A stretch of 38,655 nucleotides of DNA from Ferruginibacter sp. (GTDB taxonomy: Bacteria; Bacteroidota; Bacteroidia; Chitinophagales; Chitinophagaceae): assembly GCF_028288465.1 (NCBI RefSeq), contig NZ_JAQBNR010000025.1, forward strand, positions 1 through 38,655. Reading direction: 5' to 3'. Below the pieces are notes generated by a model. The model was not told the DNA's origin, searched no databases, and was given only the letters and a program-made list of their open reading frames with translations. The position numbers and the translations under genes were made by a program. Positions 18,061 to 27,974 of the stretch are shown in pieces. Numbering within the stretch: the first letter of the stretch is position 1; every line of letters starts with the position of its first letter.

Positions 18061-21000
18061 TTAAAAATTAAAGTTTGCACCAATGGTTAATGATCTTGCG
18101 GAAGGGTATTGCGCCACATCCACACCTCTTTGTTTGTTACCATCAGTATAACCCAACTCCGGAGTGTATCCCCTGTATTTGGTAAGATAAAAAGCATTAT
18201 AGCAACTGGCATACAGCCTGATTTCAGGGAACTGCACGTTGCCAATTTTGGGTTTAGAAAATGTATAGCCAACAGATACATTCTTTAATGCGAGGTAATT
18301 GCCTTTTTCAATCCAAAGGTCGGAAGAGCGATAATTTTGGTTGGCGTTTGCCCTGCCAAGACGTGGAATGGTATTGCTTGTACCTTCTCCATGCCAGCGG
18401 TTCAATGATTCACTGTACATGTTAAATACCTGGGTCGCATCCAGCCCGGCCATTCTATCTGCATTGTATAATTCAAATCCAAATGCACCTGCAAAAGAGA
18501 AATTAAAATCAATTTGTTTATATCTCAGACTACCATTGATGCCCAATACCATTGACGGATTAGGATCTCCCAGGTAAACCCTGTCTTTATCATTCACAAT
18601 ACCATCACCATTCAAATCACGGAATCTTACATCGCCTGGCCTGATATTGGCTTTGTTGGGATCGTTGCTGATATTGGCATCCTTGTCAATATCGCCCTGG
18701 TTCTGATACAAGCCATTTGTTTTAAATCCATAGAAAGAAGCAATGGGCTGTCCTTCATAAGTACGCGAAGTTTCCAACGATTCCCTGCCATAAAAAACGG
18801 AACTGATGTAATCAGAATTGGTGCCATATAAAAGGGTCACCTTATTTTTTATAAAAGAAGCATTGGCCCCGATGGAATAGGTCAATTCACCTGCCTTGTT
18901 CTGGTAATTCAGATCTACTTCAATACCGCGGTTATTAAGTGTGCCGATGTTTTGATTTGGAATGGTAACATTACCGCTGCCATAAGACAGGTTCACATTG
19001 GCACCGTACGTTTCAACCAATGAATAGGGAATCAACATGTCTTTGGTATTCTTGTCGAACCAGGTAAGCGTACCGGTCAGATGGTTTTTCAGCAACCCGA
19101 ACTCGAGACTTATGTTTTTCATTTCTGCTCTTTCCCAGGTAATATTTGGATTGGCAAGACTGGTTACAAAAGAACCGTCAACAACATTGGTGGCTGATCC
19201 GAAAGCATAGTTGATACCGCCGCTTCTGATAATGGAGAGGTATTGAAAATCAGGGATGTTTTGGTTGCCTAATTGTCCCCAGCCGGCAGTTAGCTTCAGG
19301 TTATTGATAAAGTCAACACTGTTTTTGAAGAATTTTTCGTCGGATATACGCCAACCTGCAGAAACGGCGGGAAAGTAACCCCAACGGCTGTTTGGTGGAA
19401 ATTTGCTTGATCCGTCTGCACGCATAGTAGCCGTTAAAAGATATCTGCCCATAAAGCTATAATTTGCCCGGGCGAAGTAGGACATCAACCCTGCTGCCCC
19501 ACGACTGCCACCAGAAAACTGGTTAGCGCTGCTTCCGTTGTCGAGTATGCGGTGATCATCCGCCGGATCGGTATAGCCCCGTCGTTCTCCATAATAGCCA
19601 TCGTTTTTAAATGACTGGGCAGAATAACCTGCGGTAAGATTCAGGTTGTGCACTTTTGCAAACTGTTTGTTATAAGTAAGAAACAATTCATTTAATAAAG
19701 AACTTGATTCAGCATAACTGCGCCTGAGCGAAGCCAAACCGTTTACCCTTGTCTGATCTGGCGTTGCAATACTAAAATTGTACCCGTTATAACTATTGTA
19801 ATCGTACGCTATATTGGCCTTAAATTTTAACCCGCTGATAATATCGATTTCAGCAAAAGCATTCGCAAGCAGGTGATTGTTTTTATTAAACTGGTCTGTA
19901 GTGGCTGCAGTAAAAACAGGGTTATTGATATCGCCCAATTCGTTGCTTGCTTTGGAACTGCCCCAGCTGCCATCTGCATTTAAAACAGGGATAGCAGGAT
20001 TAAAACGCAATGCTGACCAAACAAGCCCGGCCTGTGTAGACCTTGTATCAAGCCCACTGTTATTGGTGAAAGAGTACAAAACATTCTCGCCCACTTTTAG
20101 CCTGCTGCCAACTTTATGTTCAGAATTAATTCTTGCACTGTATCTTTTAAAAAATGAATTAGCAATCATTCCTTTTTCATCGTAATAGTTACCAGAGATA
20201 CTGTAAGTGGAAACTGCATTGCCACCTCTTACCGCAACATCAGCATTGGTTACTTTACCAGTTCCAAAAAGCGCCCGCTGCCAGTCGGTACGCTGCGTAG
20301 AATAACTGGCATCATTCCAGATAGATGGAACCGGAAGATTGTCATTGGTGAACTCTTCTTTTTTTAAGGTCACCAAATCAGGTGCTGTAAGTAATGATAA
20401 ATATTTAATGGGGTTTGAATTGCCGGTATATACGTTTACCGAAGTTTTCAATTGTTCGCCATATGTACCTTTTTTGGTGGTGATTAAAATAACCCCATTG
20501 GCAGCACGTGTTCCATAGATCGCAGATGCAGAAGCATCTTTTAGTATTTCCATAGAAGCAATGTCGTTGGGACTTACATCATTCAAACTCCCAACGGGTA
20601 CGCCATCTATTACAACCAACGGATCAGAATTATTGATGGTACCTGTACCGCGGATTTTTATGTTTGGCACGCTACCCGGCGCACCGTCATTCCGGATGAT
20701 ATCAACTCCTGAAGCACGTCCCTGCAAGGCAGCAGCGGAACTGCTTACCGGAAGGTTTTTAAAATCATCCCCTTTTACAGTACTGATGGTGCCAGTAACA
20801 TCCCGTTTGCGCTGGGTGCCATATCCAACTACCACCACGTCTTTTAGTGAACCGGCTGCAGCCTGAAGTGAAATATTTAAAGCAGATTTACCGGACACGT
20901 TTACGACTTGTTTTACGTAACCCACCATGGTAAATTCAAGCTCTGTTGAACCCGATGGCAGTGCAATAGAATATTTGCCCCTGGAATCTGTTGTTACTGC

Positions 21001-21150
21001 GGTGGAAGATTTTAACGCAGTAACAGTTACGCTTTGTAAACTGTTACCGTCCGCATCTGTTACAGTGCCCGTTATTGTGCCCTGTGCAAAAAGCAAACTG
21101 CTGAAGAACATGAGTAAGACAGCCAATGACAATCTCTTGTTACATCTCAT
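18061..21150 (-). CDS. SusC/RagA-family TonB-dependent transporter
   Basis: The ATG at 21150 (MRCNKRLSL) is chosen over an in-frame ATG at 21201, because it gives a standard signal peptide with cleavage before QGTITGTV at residue 23. The 1029-residue protein has an N-terminal carboxypeptidase-D-regulatory-like domain (about 23-105, GTVTDADGNSLQSVTV), the TonB box region VVVVGYGTQRKRDVTG, a plug domain with IRGTGTINNSDPLVVIDGVP and AIYGTRAANGVILITTKKG, and a C-terminal 22-strand barrel ending in ANFNF with terminal Phe. It imports large oligosaccharides across the outer membrane with energy from TonB. There is no N-terminal anti-sigma-binding (STN) domain, so it is unlikely to act as a trans-envelope signal receiver. 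The gene lies 221 bp downstream of the FG-GAP lipoprotein gene, on the same strand. Confidence 0.97.
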   Translation of the reverse strand: MRCNKRLSLAVLLMFFSSLLFAQGTITGTVTDADGNSLQSVTVTALKSSTAVTTDSRGKYSIALPSGSTELEFTMVGYVKQVVNVSGKSALNISLQAAAGSLKDVVVVGYGTQRKRDVTGTISTVKGDDFKNLPVSSSAAALQGRASGVDIIRNDGAPGSVPNIKIRGTGTINNSDPLVVIDGVPVGSLNDVSPNDIASMEILKDASASAIYGTRAANGVILITTKKGTYGEQLKTSVNVYTGNSNPIKYLSLLTAPDLVTLKKEEFTNDNLPVPSIWNDASYSTQRTDWQRALFGTGKVTNADVAVRGGNAVSTYSISGNYYDEKGMIANSFFKRYSARINSEHKVGSRLKVGENVLYSFTNNSGLDTRSTQAGLVWSALRFNPAIPVLNADGSWGSSKASNELGDINNPVFTAATTDQFNKNNHLLANAFAEIDIISGLKFKANIAYDYNSYNGYNFSIATPDQTRVNGLASLRRSYAESSSLLNELFLTYNKQFAKVHNLNLTAGYSAQSFKNDGYYGERRGYTDPADDHRILDNGSSANQFSGGSRGAAGLMSYFARANYSFMGRYLLTATMRADGSSKFPPNSRWGYFPAVSAGWRISDEKFFKNSVDFINNLKLTAGWGQLGNQNIPDFQYLSIIRSGGINYAFGSATNVVDGSFVTSLANPNITWERAEMKNISLEFGLLKNHLTGTLTWFDKNTKDMLIPYSLVETYGANVNLSYGSGNVTIPNQNIGTLNNRGIEVDLNYQNKAGELTYSIGANASFIKNKVTLLYGTNSDYISSVFYGRESLETSRTYEGQPIASFYGFKTNGLYQNQGDIDKDANISNDPNKANIRPGDVRFRDLNGDGIVNDKDRVYLGDPNPSMVLGINGSLRYKQIDFNFSFAGAFGFELYNADRMAGLDATQVFNMYSESLNRWHGEGTSNTIPRLGRANANQNYRSSDLWIEKGNYLALKNVSVGYTFSKPKIGNVQFPEIRLYASCYNAFYLTKYRGYTPELGYTDGNKQRGVDVAQYPSARSLTIGANFNF

Positions 21151-21371
21151 TTGTAGATAGTTTTGGTAATAAAAAAATATTGAACTTGTTGTGTTACCCA
21201 ATAATGTTCAATAAACACTTTTGGTTCCGCAAGTTAAATGCCTTGAGCTGATTTGAATGTTTTTAAATGATTAATATTTGTTGTAAAAGCAAAGGCCTTA
21301 AATTTCCCGTATAACCAACACGTAAATATGTAAACTTAATTTTAGTTTCGCGCTAATCTGCAGGCATTTAT

Positions 21372-24300
21372 TTACTCAACCGTTTTCGTAATTGCCTTTA
21401 CTTTCATTACTTCCTCAGGATTTGTTCTAACAACCTGAATGCGGTTTTTTGCTTTTGCAGCAATGAGCAGGAGATTCTTTTCAGTCTTTATGCTGATAAG
21501 ATTGCGCACATCTCCGTTAACATTAAGCCCTGTTTTTTCATAAGGCACCGGTGAAAAATTGCCCTTACCGTCGCCCTTTAACACCAATCCTAAGCCTGCA
21601 TCCAACGGACCAAGGTTTACACGAAACGGGAAGAAATTGCCAGCCAGTACAATGTCTTTATTACCATCTTTATCTAAATCAACAGCCACCAAACCGTTGA
21701 CTGCACTGATTTGTGCCGCAACGGGTAATGGCCTGATGGTAAATTTTCTGCTGCCCTCATTTTGTAAGTAAACAGACTGCAATGTTTTTATTGTTACTGT
21801 CTTCGCTTTATCCAGTTGTTCTTTTGTAAAGATGTCCTGCAATTGTGCGTCTGCATAATCAGCATGTAATAAAAACTTTTTTTGGATCGCCGGGATCTGA
21901 TCCGCCAATTCATCTTTTGAAAAATAAGGATAACTTTTTCCCTGGTTGTAATAACAAAGAATAGGATCCATCATACCATTACCATAAAAATCGGCATAGG
22001 TAATAGTCAACGGTTCAGTAGCACTTGCCTTTAGTTGGGTGTTAGTACCAAGATTACCAATTGCCAGGTCAGTGTCTCCGTCTTTATCAAAATCATCTGG
22101 CAGTATGCGGCACCACCATCCCTGTGTATCTGCTAATCCATAAGCCGTTGTTTGGTTAGAAAATATGCCATTGTGATTTTCAAAAATAGTAAGCGGCATA
22201 AATTGTCCAACCACTATTAAATCTTCCCATCCATCTTTATTCAGATCCAGCCATACAGCGTCCGTAACCATACCGGGATAAACAAGGCTTGAATCTTTTT
22301 GAGCTGCATCTTTAATAAATTTAATTTCTCCGGGCTTGCTTACATTTTTCAGCATAAAGCTTTCTGGTGCAACAGGAAAAATACCCGGCGATAATTTGCT
22401 ACCCACATATAAGTCTGGCAAACCGTCCTTATTATAATCAGCGGCACGGGCGCATCCGCCACTTACCGTTTCTTTGGGCAATGCATTGGGCACGCTATTG
22501 AAATTACCATGACCATCATTTTCAAAAAAGCGGTCCTGGTAATTCTTGTTATTTAAAAAGAAATCAGCACCGCCGCTTACCAGGTACAAGTCCGCATCGC
22601 CGTCTTTGTCCGCATCAAAAAACAACGCATCCGTATTGGTGAAATTTTTATCGTTATTCCATGGCTGGCTCAGTGAAGGGATAAACTGACCCGATTTTGT
22701 TTGCAGGTACAAAACACTTTCTTGTCCCGCAGATGCACCAATAAAAACATCTTCCAATCCATCCCCGTTCACATCTGCTTTGGTAATACAGGGCCCTGTT
22801 TTCGAAAGCTGGTAGGGTAGTAGTGGCGATATTTTAAAATCGACAAAGGCAGATTGCTGATGCGTAAAATCAATTCCTGTAGCAGCAGTAACATCTTGAA
22901 ACCACAGGTTAGCTTTAGGGATTTGCTGTGTATCATTTTTAGCCATGGCATCACTTTCATTAATTGTAAGCAACGTATCCGCCTTTGTATTACTTATTAA
23001 AGTCTCTTTACCTCCGGGCCACCTTATTATGATGGATTCAACCAGGCTGTCAGGCCCCAATCCAATATGCATTACCGGATCAACAGAAGATTGAAAGCCA
23101 CGGGTTAAATACTGCTCCTGCAGTTGGCTGTTGTGAGCCGTTTTTACATATACTTTCGCCCCGATGCCCTGTGAGTTTTTTTGCGTTCCCCTGAACTTCA
23201 ATTTCAGGTAATGCGCCTGCGTATTATCGTTTGCATTGTTTTTATAAATAGTAGCAGCATCATTCAGGTTGTTGATCACCAGGTCAAGATCGCCGTCATT
23301 GTCCAGGTCAGCATAGGCGGCTCCGTTGCTAACTGATTTTTTGGTAAGGCCCCAGCTGGCAGTCACATTTTTAAAAGTGAGATCATGATTATTTTGAAAG
23401 AGGTAATTGGTAAGTTTGGTTGAGGGCATTTTCTTTATCAACTCCCACATTTCTTCTTTACTGCCATTGGTACTGCCCACTTTTGAAGTATAACCCGAAG
23501 TATATTTTACAAAGTCCAGATTGGTGATGTCTTTGTTCAACCCGTTTGAAATAAACAAATCTTTCCATCCATCATTATCAAAATCCGCCAGTAGGGGAGC
23601 CCAGCTCCAGTCAGTGTTTGAAACGCCTGCCAACTGCCCGACCTCGCTGAAAACCGGTGTGCCATTACTATCGATGCCATTATTCAGCTGCAACGTATTG
23701 CGCATTTGCTGGCTGTGAAAACCAGTATTTAAGCGCATATTGTATTTGTCATAGGTGTCGGCTCCTTTTAATAATTTTTGCCGGTGGTTATCTTCCGGCA
23801 ACATATCCATCACCATGATATCCGTTTTGTCATCGTTGTTATAATCGGCGATATCACTGCCCATTGCAAATTCAGAAATGTGGCTGGCAGCCTTTGTTAG
23901 TACCTCACGAAAACTGCCATCATGATTATTCAGGTATAAAAAATCTCTTTCATCATAATCATTGGTAACATAGATATCAGGCCAGCCATCATTATTAATA
24001 TCGCTGACGGCAACGCTCAATCCAAAATTAATTCCGCTGCCGTCAATGTGAGCTTCTGTACTGATATCAGTGAAAACTCCGCCATCGTTCCTGTACAAAC
24101 GGTTGCCAAATTTCGGATGTCTTGTTGACCGCAATTTTGTTGTATTAAAATCCGGGTTGTAAAACATATCGGCATGGTTCACCATAAACATGTCAAGATC
24201 GCCATCATTGTCCATGTCAAAAAAAGCAACGGTCGTTGTGTAAGTTCCGGGGGCATCCAGGCCGTATTGTTTTGCCATTTCTGTAAAAACAGGAATGCCA

Positions 24301-24764
24301 TTTTTTATGCCGTTATTAATGTACAATTCGTTCGCCCTTTCAGCATCGGTACCAGGGCCGGAATAACATACATACATATCAAGCAGTCCATCACCATTCA
24401 CATCGGCCATCACCACACCGGTCTTCCACTTATTGCGGCCTGCCGTTCCTGAAAGTGCAGTGACATCTTCAAATTTAAAACCGCCTCTATTTAAATATAA
24501 TTTATTGGATGTCATATTGCCCGTGAAGTATATGTCTGCAAGCCCGTCATTGTTAACGTCGCCCACGGCAACACCGCCGCCGTTATATAAATACTCATAC
24601 GTGAGAATATTGTAATCCTTGTCTTCTGTGATATCATTTCTGAAATTGATATTGGTGCCTGCTGATGGCATTTCTGAAAACATAGTTTTGGTACGCTGCC
24701 TGCAGGAGGCTGCCGCCATCAATACAAAAAAAATAAGCAGACTTTGACGAAATGAGAATTTCAT
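21372..24764 (-). CDS. FG-GAP/VCBS-repeat lipoprotein with ASPIC/UnbV domain
   Basis: This 1130-residue protein has a lipoprotein signal with Cys21 (MAAASC) and so is probably displayed on the cell surface. It contains two beta-propeller-like sets of FG-GAP/VCBS repeats with Ca-binding loops such as DVNNDGLADIYF, DVNGDGLLDMYV, DMDNDGDLDMFM and DLDNDGDLDLVI (residues about 60-500 and 640-1090). Between them an ASPIC/UnbV domain (about 540-605) shows RGFQSSVDPVMHIGLG and IIIRWPGGKE. Proteins of this CRTAC1-like family often accompany SusC/SusD pairs in Bacteroidota, where they are thought to be surface components, but their biochemical role is not well defined. It is the first gene of the minus-strand operon with SusC and SusD, or has its own promoter in the 204-bp divergent gap. 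Confidence 0.93.
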   Translation of the reverse strand: MKFSFRQSLLIFFVLMAAASCRQRTKTMFSEMPSAGTNINFRNDITEDKDYNILTYEYLYNGGGVAVGDVNNDGLADIYFTGNMTSNKLYLNRGGFKFEDVTALSGTAGRNKWKTGVVMADVNGDGLLDMYVCYSGPGTDAERANELYINNGIKNGIPVFTEMAKQYGLDAPGTYTTTVAFFDMDNDGDLDMFMVNHADMFYNPDFNTTKLRSTRHPKFGNRLYRNDGGVFTDISTEAHIDGSGINFGLSVAVSDINNDGWPDIYVTNDYDERDFLYLNNHDGSFREVLTKAASHISEFAMGSDIADYNNDDKTDIMVMDMLPEDNHRQKLLKGADTYDKYNMRLNTGFHSQQMRNTLQLNNGIDSNGTPVFSEVGQLAGVSNTDWSWAPLLADFDNDGWKDLFISNGLNKDITNLDFVKYTSGYTSKVGSTNGSKEEMWELIKKMPSTKLTNYLFQNNHDLTFKNVTASWGLTKKSVSNGAAYADLDNDGDLDLVINNLNDAATIYKNNANDNTQAHYLKLKFRGTQKNSQGIGAKVYVKTAHNSQLQEQYLTRGFQSSVDPVMHIGLGPDSLVESIIIRWPGGKETLISNTKADTLLTINESDAMAKNDTQQIPKANLWFQDVTAATGIDFTHQQSAFVDFKISPLLPYQLSKTGPCITKADVNGDGLEDVFIGASAGQESVLYLQTKSGQFIPSLSQPWNNDKNFTNTDALFFDADKDGDADLYLVSGGADFFLNNKNYQDRFFENDGHGNFNSVPNALPKETVSGGCARAADYNKDGLPDLYVGSKLSPGIFPVAPESFMLKNVSKPGEIKFIKDAAQKDSSLVYPGMVTDAVWLDLNKDGWEDLIVVGQFMPLTIFENHNGIFSNQTTAYGLADTQGWWCRILPDDFDKDGDTDLAIGNLGTNTQLKASATEPLTITYADFYGNGMMDPILCYYNQGKSYPYFSKDELADQIPAIQKKFLLHADYADAQLQDIFTKEQLDKAKTVTIKTLQSVYLQNEGSRKFTIRPLPVAAQISAVNGLVAVDLDKDGNKDIVLAGNFFPFRVNLGPLDAGLGLVLKGDGKGNFSPVPYEKTGLNVNGDVRNLISIKTEKNLLLIAAKAKNRIQVVRTNPEEVMKVKAITKTVE

Positions 24765-24897
24765 AAAATTATTTAACGAGCCAACACCGGTATCAGCTGG
24801 TTATTTTAACTGCGAAAATAACAAATGGAAGGCGATAAATTTTATGGTGATTGAATTGCGCTTATAAAGGGATAAATAAAATCTGAGGATACTACAG

Positions 24898-24928
24898 TTG
24901 TTTTCATCACGATAAAACCCTACTTTCA
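24898..24928 (+). promoter_or_regulatory. Weak candidate promoter for the first rhamnosidase gene
   Basis: GTTG ends at 24900 and TACTTTCA lies at 24921-24928, a 20-bp spacing like the Bacteroidota TTTG-N19-21-TAnnTTTG promoter. The last two bases of the -7 box do not match. TACTTTCA also occurs at 32419-32426, 32 bp before the third rhamnosidase gene, here without a good -33 element. This would give a leader of roughly 35 nt. Confidence 0.25.
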
Positions 24929-24968
24929 ATGATCAACAACCAAACGATTATTTTAATTTAACCCAGCA

Positions 24969-27335
24969 ATGAACCGTATACTGCTACCTACAATCGCCCT
25001 GCTCTTCAACACTTTTTTTGCAAACGCACAACTGACTACCATCAACCCGACCCTGCTAAAAAAACAGTGGCCCGCTAACTGGATATCCTGTCCCGGCATC
25101 TCGCAAAGGGAATATGGTGTTTACCACTTTCGGAAGTCTTTTAACCTGGATAAAAAGCCGGATAATTTTATTATTCATATTTCAGCGGATAACCGCTATC
25201 GCTTGTGGGTAAACGGTTCACCTGTTTGCAGCGGCCCTGCACGGGGCGATTTATATAACTGGTTTTTTGAAACAGTTGACTTATCATCTTACCTGCAACA
25301 AGGACGCAATACCATTGCAGTTATGGTTTGGAACCTGGCGATATACGCACCAACAGCACAGGCAAGCAGCCGTACAGGATTAATTGTACAGGGAGATCAG
25401 TCAGCGCAGGCTGTAGTTAATACCGATGAAACATGGAAGGTAGTAAGAGATGAAGCTTACACAGTATGCGCACTGGAAGATGGCAGCTATCATCGGGAAG
25501 TAGGAGCGGGAGATCATGTAAAAGGAAGTGTTTACCCCTGGGATTGGCAGCAGGTAAATTACCCTGACGAAAAATGGTTAGCAGCGACAGCTTCCTACAA
25601 TGGCCTTACGTTTGGCAACGGCAGCGGCAATATGTGGATACTGGTGCCGCGGACAATACCATTGATGGAAGAACGCCAGCAACGGATTCCCTTAATAAGA
25701 AGAGCAGCAGGCATTGCAAATGATGCTGATTTTCTCACAGGAAAAAAATCCTTGACTATTCCGGCCAATAAAAAAGTAAGCATCCTGATGGATCAGACTT
25801 TTAACACGGTAGCTTATCCTGAATTAATAACAAGTAATGGCAAAGGAGCCCTGGTAAAGATCACTTATGCCGAAGCATTGAAAGATACAGCGGAAGAAAA
25901 GGGGAACCGCAACGACATAGAGGGACGTACTATTATGGGTACCTACGATGAATACGAACCAGATGGCGGTCACAACAGGCTGTTCAGACCGCTTTGGTTC
26001 AGAACATACCGTTACATGCAACTTGATATTACCACGAAGGATGAACCGCTGGTGATTGAGGATTTATATGGCCGTTATACTGGCTATCCGTTTGAAGAAA
26101 AAGGAAGTTTTAGCAGCAATGATACTTCATTGAAAAAGATTTGGGAAGTGGGATGGCGCACCGCCCGGCTTTGTGCGGGTGAAACTTATTTTGATTGTCC
26201 ATACTATGAACAGCTGCAGTATATTGGTGATACCAGGATACAGGCACTGGTGTCATTGTATGTTGCCGGCGACGACAGGCTGATGCGCAAAGCCATCAAT
26301 GATTTTTATAACTCCAGGGTACCGGAAGGACTAACGCAAAGCCGTTATCCTTCTACAGAATTACAAATCATTCCACCATTTTCCTTGTATTGGATCAGCA
26401 TGGTGTATGATTATTATATGCACCGGAAGGATGATATTTTTATTGAAAAGTATCTGACAGGGATGGCAGGGGTACTGGATTGGTACGAAAAAAATATCGA
26501 CAGAAAGAAGCAAATGCTGGGGCCCATGAAATGGTGGAATTTTGCAGACTGGAACACGGCTTTTGATGGGGGCAGGCCTGACGGCGCCGATGATGGGAAT
26601 TCATCGGTCATCACTTTGCAATATGCCTATACACTGCAACAGGCAACTATTTTATTCAGTCATTTTGGTAAAACAGCAATGGCGGCGCATTATTCAGCAT
26701 TGGCCAATTCGCTTGCGGCTCATACTTACCAGTTGTGTTTTAACCCAGTCAAAAATGAAATGGCCAATACACCAGACAAAAATAAATTCAGTCAGCATGC
26801 CGGTATTATGGCCGTGCTCACGGGGGCAATACCTGCTACCAAAATAAAGACGGTAATGCAGCAAATTTTATATGATACCAGTTTAAGCCAGGCCACTTTT
26901 TACTATCGTTTTTATCTTACGCAGGCGCTAAAAAAGGCGGGCATGGCTGATGTATATTATTCACAGCTAAAACCCTGGCGGGATATGCTGGCAATCGGCT
27001 TAACCACCTTTGCTGAAAATCCGGAGCCCTCCCGTTCCGATTGCCATGCCTGGAGCTCCAGTCCCGATTATGATTTTCTTGCCACCATTTGCGGCATAAT
27101 GCCTGGCAGTGCAGGATTTGCGACTGTTAAAATTCAACCTGCTCTAGGGGAATTGACTAGTGTAAATGGCTCGATGCCCCATCCGTTGGGTAACATTCTT
27201 GTTTCGCTTAAAAGAAAAAATGTAAACGGTATTGAAGGAGTGGTGACCCTGCCGGCAGGTTTAAACGGAAGTTTCGTTTGGAAGAATAAAACAATTTCAT
27301 TAACAAGTGGCATACATACTATTGAAATTAATTAA
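24969..27335 (+). CDS. GH78-like alpha-L-rhamnosidase, short form 1
   Basis: The 788-residue enzyme has a Sec signal peptide (cleavage after FFANA) and acts in the periplasm or outside the cell. An N-terminal beta-sandwich (about 45-165, NFIIHISADNRYRLWVNG) precedes an (alpha/alpha)6 catalytic barrel and a C-terminal beta-domain (HPLGNILVSLKRKN). The catalytic motif reads DCPYYEQLQYIGD with Asp409, Glu414 and Asp421, the spacing known from the Bacillus GH78 enzyme RhaB, where Glu is the general acid. The likely general base is Glu683 in TTFAENPE, upstream of SDCHAWSSSP. It lacks the long N-terminal fibronectin-like module of the enzyme at 32459. It would remove terminal alpha-L-rhamnose, but close GH78 relatives with other specificities exist. 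It is the first gene of the plus-strand arm, divergent from the FG-GAP lipoprotein. Confidence 0.88.
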   Translation: MNRILLPTIALLFNTFFANAQLTTINPTLLKKQWPANWISCPGISQREYGVYHFRKSFNLDKKPDNFIIHISADNRYRLWVNGSPVCSGPARGDLYNWFFETVDLSSYLQQGRNTIAVMVWNLAIYAPTAQASSRTGLIVQGDQSAQAVVNTDETWKVVRDEAYTVCALEDGSYHREVGAGDHVKGSVYPWDWQQVNYPDEKWLAATASYNGLTFGNGSGNMWILVPRTIPLMEERQQRIPLIRRAAGIANDADFLTGKKSLTIPANKKVSILMDQTFNTVAYPELITSNGKGALVKITYAEALKDTAEEKGNRNDIEGRTIMGTYDEYEPDGGHNRLFRPLWFRTYRYMQLDITTKDEPLVIEDLYGRYTGYPFEEKGSFSSNDTSLKKIWEVGWRTARLCAGETYFDCPYYEQLQYIGDTRIQALVSLYVAGDDRLMRKAINDFYNSRVPEGLTQSRYPSTELQIIPPFSLYWISMVYDYYMHRKDDIFIEKYLTGMAGVLDWYEKNIDRKKQMLGPMKWWNFADWNTAFDGGRPDGADDGNSSVITLQYAYTLQQATILFSHFGKTAMAAHYSALANSLAAHTYQLCFNPVKNEMANTPDKNKFSQHAGIMAVLTGAIPATKIKTVMQQILYDTSLSQATFYYRFYLTQALKKAGMADVYYSQLKPWRDMLAIGLTTFAENPEPSRSDCHAWSSSPDYDFLATICGIMPGSAGFATVKIQPALGELTSVNGSMPHPLGNILVSLKRKNVNGIEGVVTLPAGLNGSFVWKNKTISLTSGIHTIEIN

Positions 27336-27448
27336 CCAAAAGCTGTAATTTATATTCAGTGAATGCGTTAAAAATGAATAATTTTCATAGCAAATAAAAT
27401 TACCATGCCCGTTGTGTTCTTATTTGCTTCGCAGCAAAAACAGATCAA

Positions 27449-27907
27449 ATGAACAGACTTCAACTTGAATATTTTGGAGAGCTTAAAATAAATGTAGCAG
27501 CACCAAAGCCTACAGACGAAACAGGAATCGGCCACAGCAATGTTATCCCGCTTACCGGTGGCACTTTTAATGGTCCGAAACTTCGGGGTACTATTTTACC
27601 TGGCGGGGCAGATTGGCAGTTAATCAAGGATGCAGAAGTAGCAGAAATAAATGCCCGCTACACTTTGGAGGCAGACGATGGTACACTGATCTACATTTCG
27701 AATAAAGGGATGAGGGTTGCCAGCCCGGAAGTGCTGAAGAAAATCTCCAGCGGAGAAGTAGTACCACCTGATGCTTATTATTTCAGGACTGTCCCTGTAT
27801 TTGAAGTAGCAAAAGGAAAATATGACTGGCTGATGAAATCTCTCTTTATTGCGAAGGGGATCCGCAATCCTGATAATGTGACCATACAGGTTTGGTGTGT
27901 TTTATAA
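27449..27907 (+). CDS. DUF3237 family protein
   Basis: This 152-residue cytoplasmic protein matches the DUF3237/UPF0311 family: it begins MNRLQLEYFGELKINVAAP, has the typical GGTFNGPKLRGTILPGGADWQ stretch split around residues 36-57, and an AYYFRTVPVFEV segment near residue 110. The family is a small beta-barrel of unknown function and is often found beside catabolic genes. It has no signal peptide. It lies 113 bp after the rhamnosidase and 67 bp before the DinB-like gene, so co-transcription is likely. Its presence in a rhamnose-related locus suggests a link to sugar or sugar-acid metabolism, but nothing in the sequence shows a reaction. Confidence 0.9.
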   Translation: MNRLQLEYFGELKINVAAPKPTDETGIGHSNVIPLTGGTFNGPKLRGTILPGGADWQLIKDAEVAEINARYTLEADDGTLIYISNKGMRVASPEVLKKISSGEVVPPDAYYFRTVPVFEVAKGKYDWLMKSLFIAKGIRNPDNVTIQVWCVL

Positions 27908-27974
27908 ACTGACAAAGGCTCTTGTTACTACGATGATCAAAATAATAGCACACATATATTAACTAAAACAGGCA

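Noticed and set aside
21151..21201. Upstream ATG for SusC
   Set aside because: It adds 17 residues in front of a typical signal peptide; the ATG at 21150 fits the family better.
24174..24452. 92-codon plus-strand frame inside the FG-GAP gene
   Set aside because: It is antisense to repeated Asp-rich calcium loops, which gives open His/Ile/Val-rich frames by codon bias.
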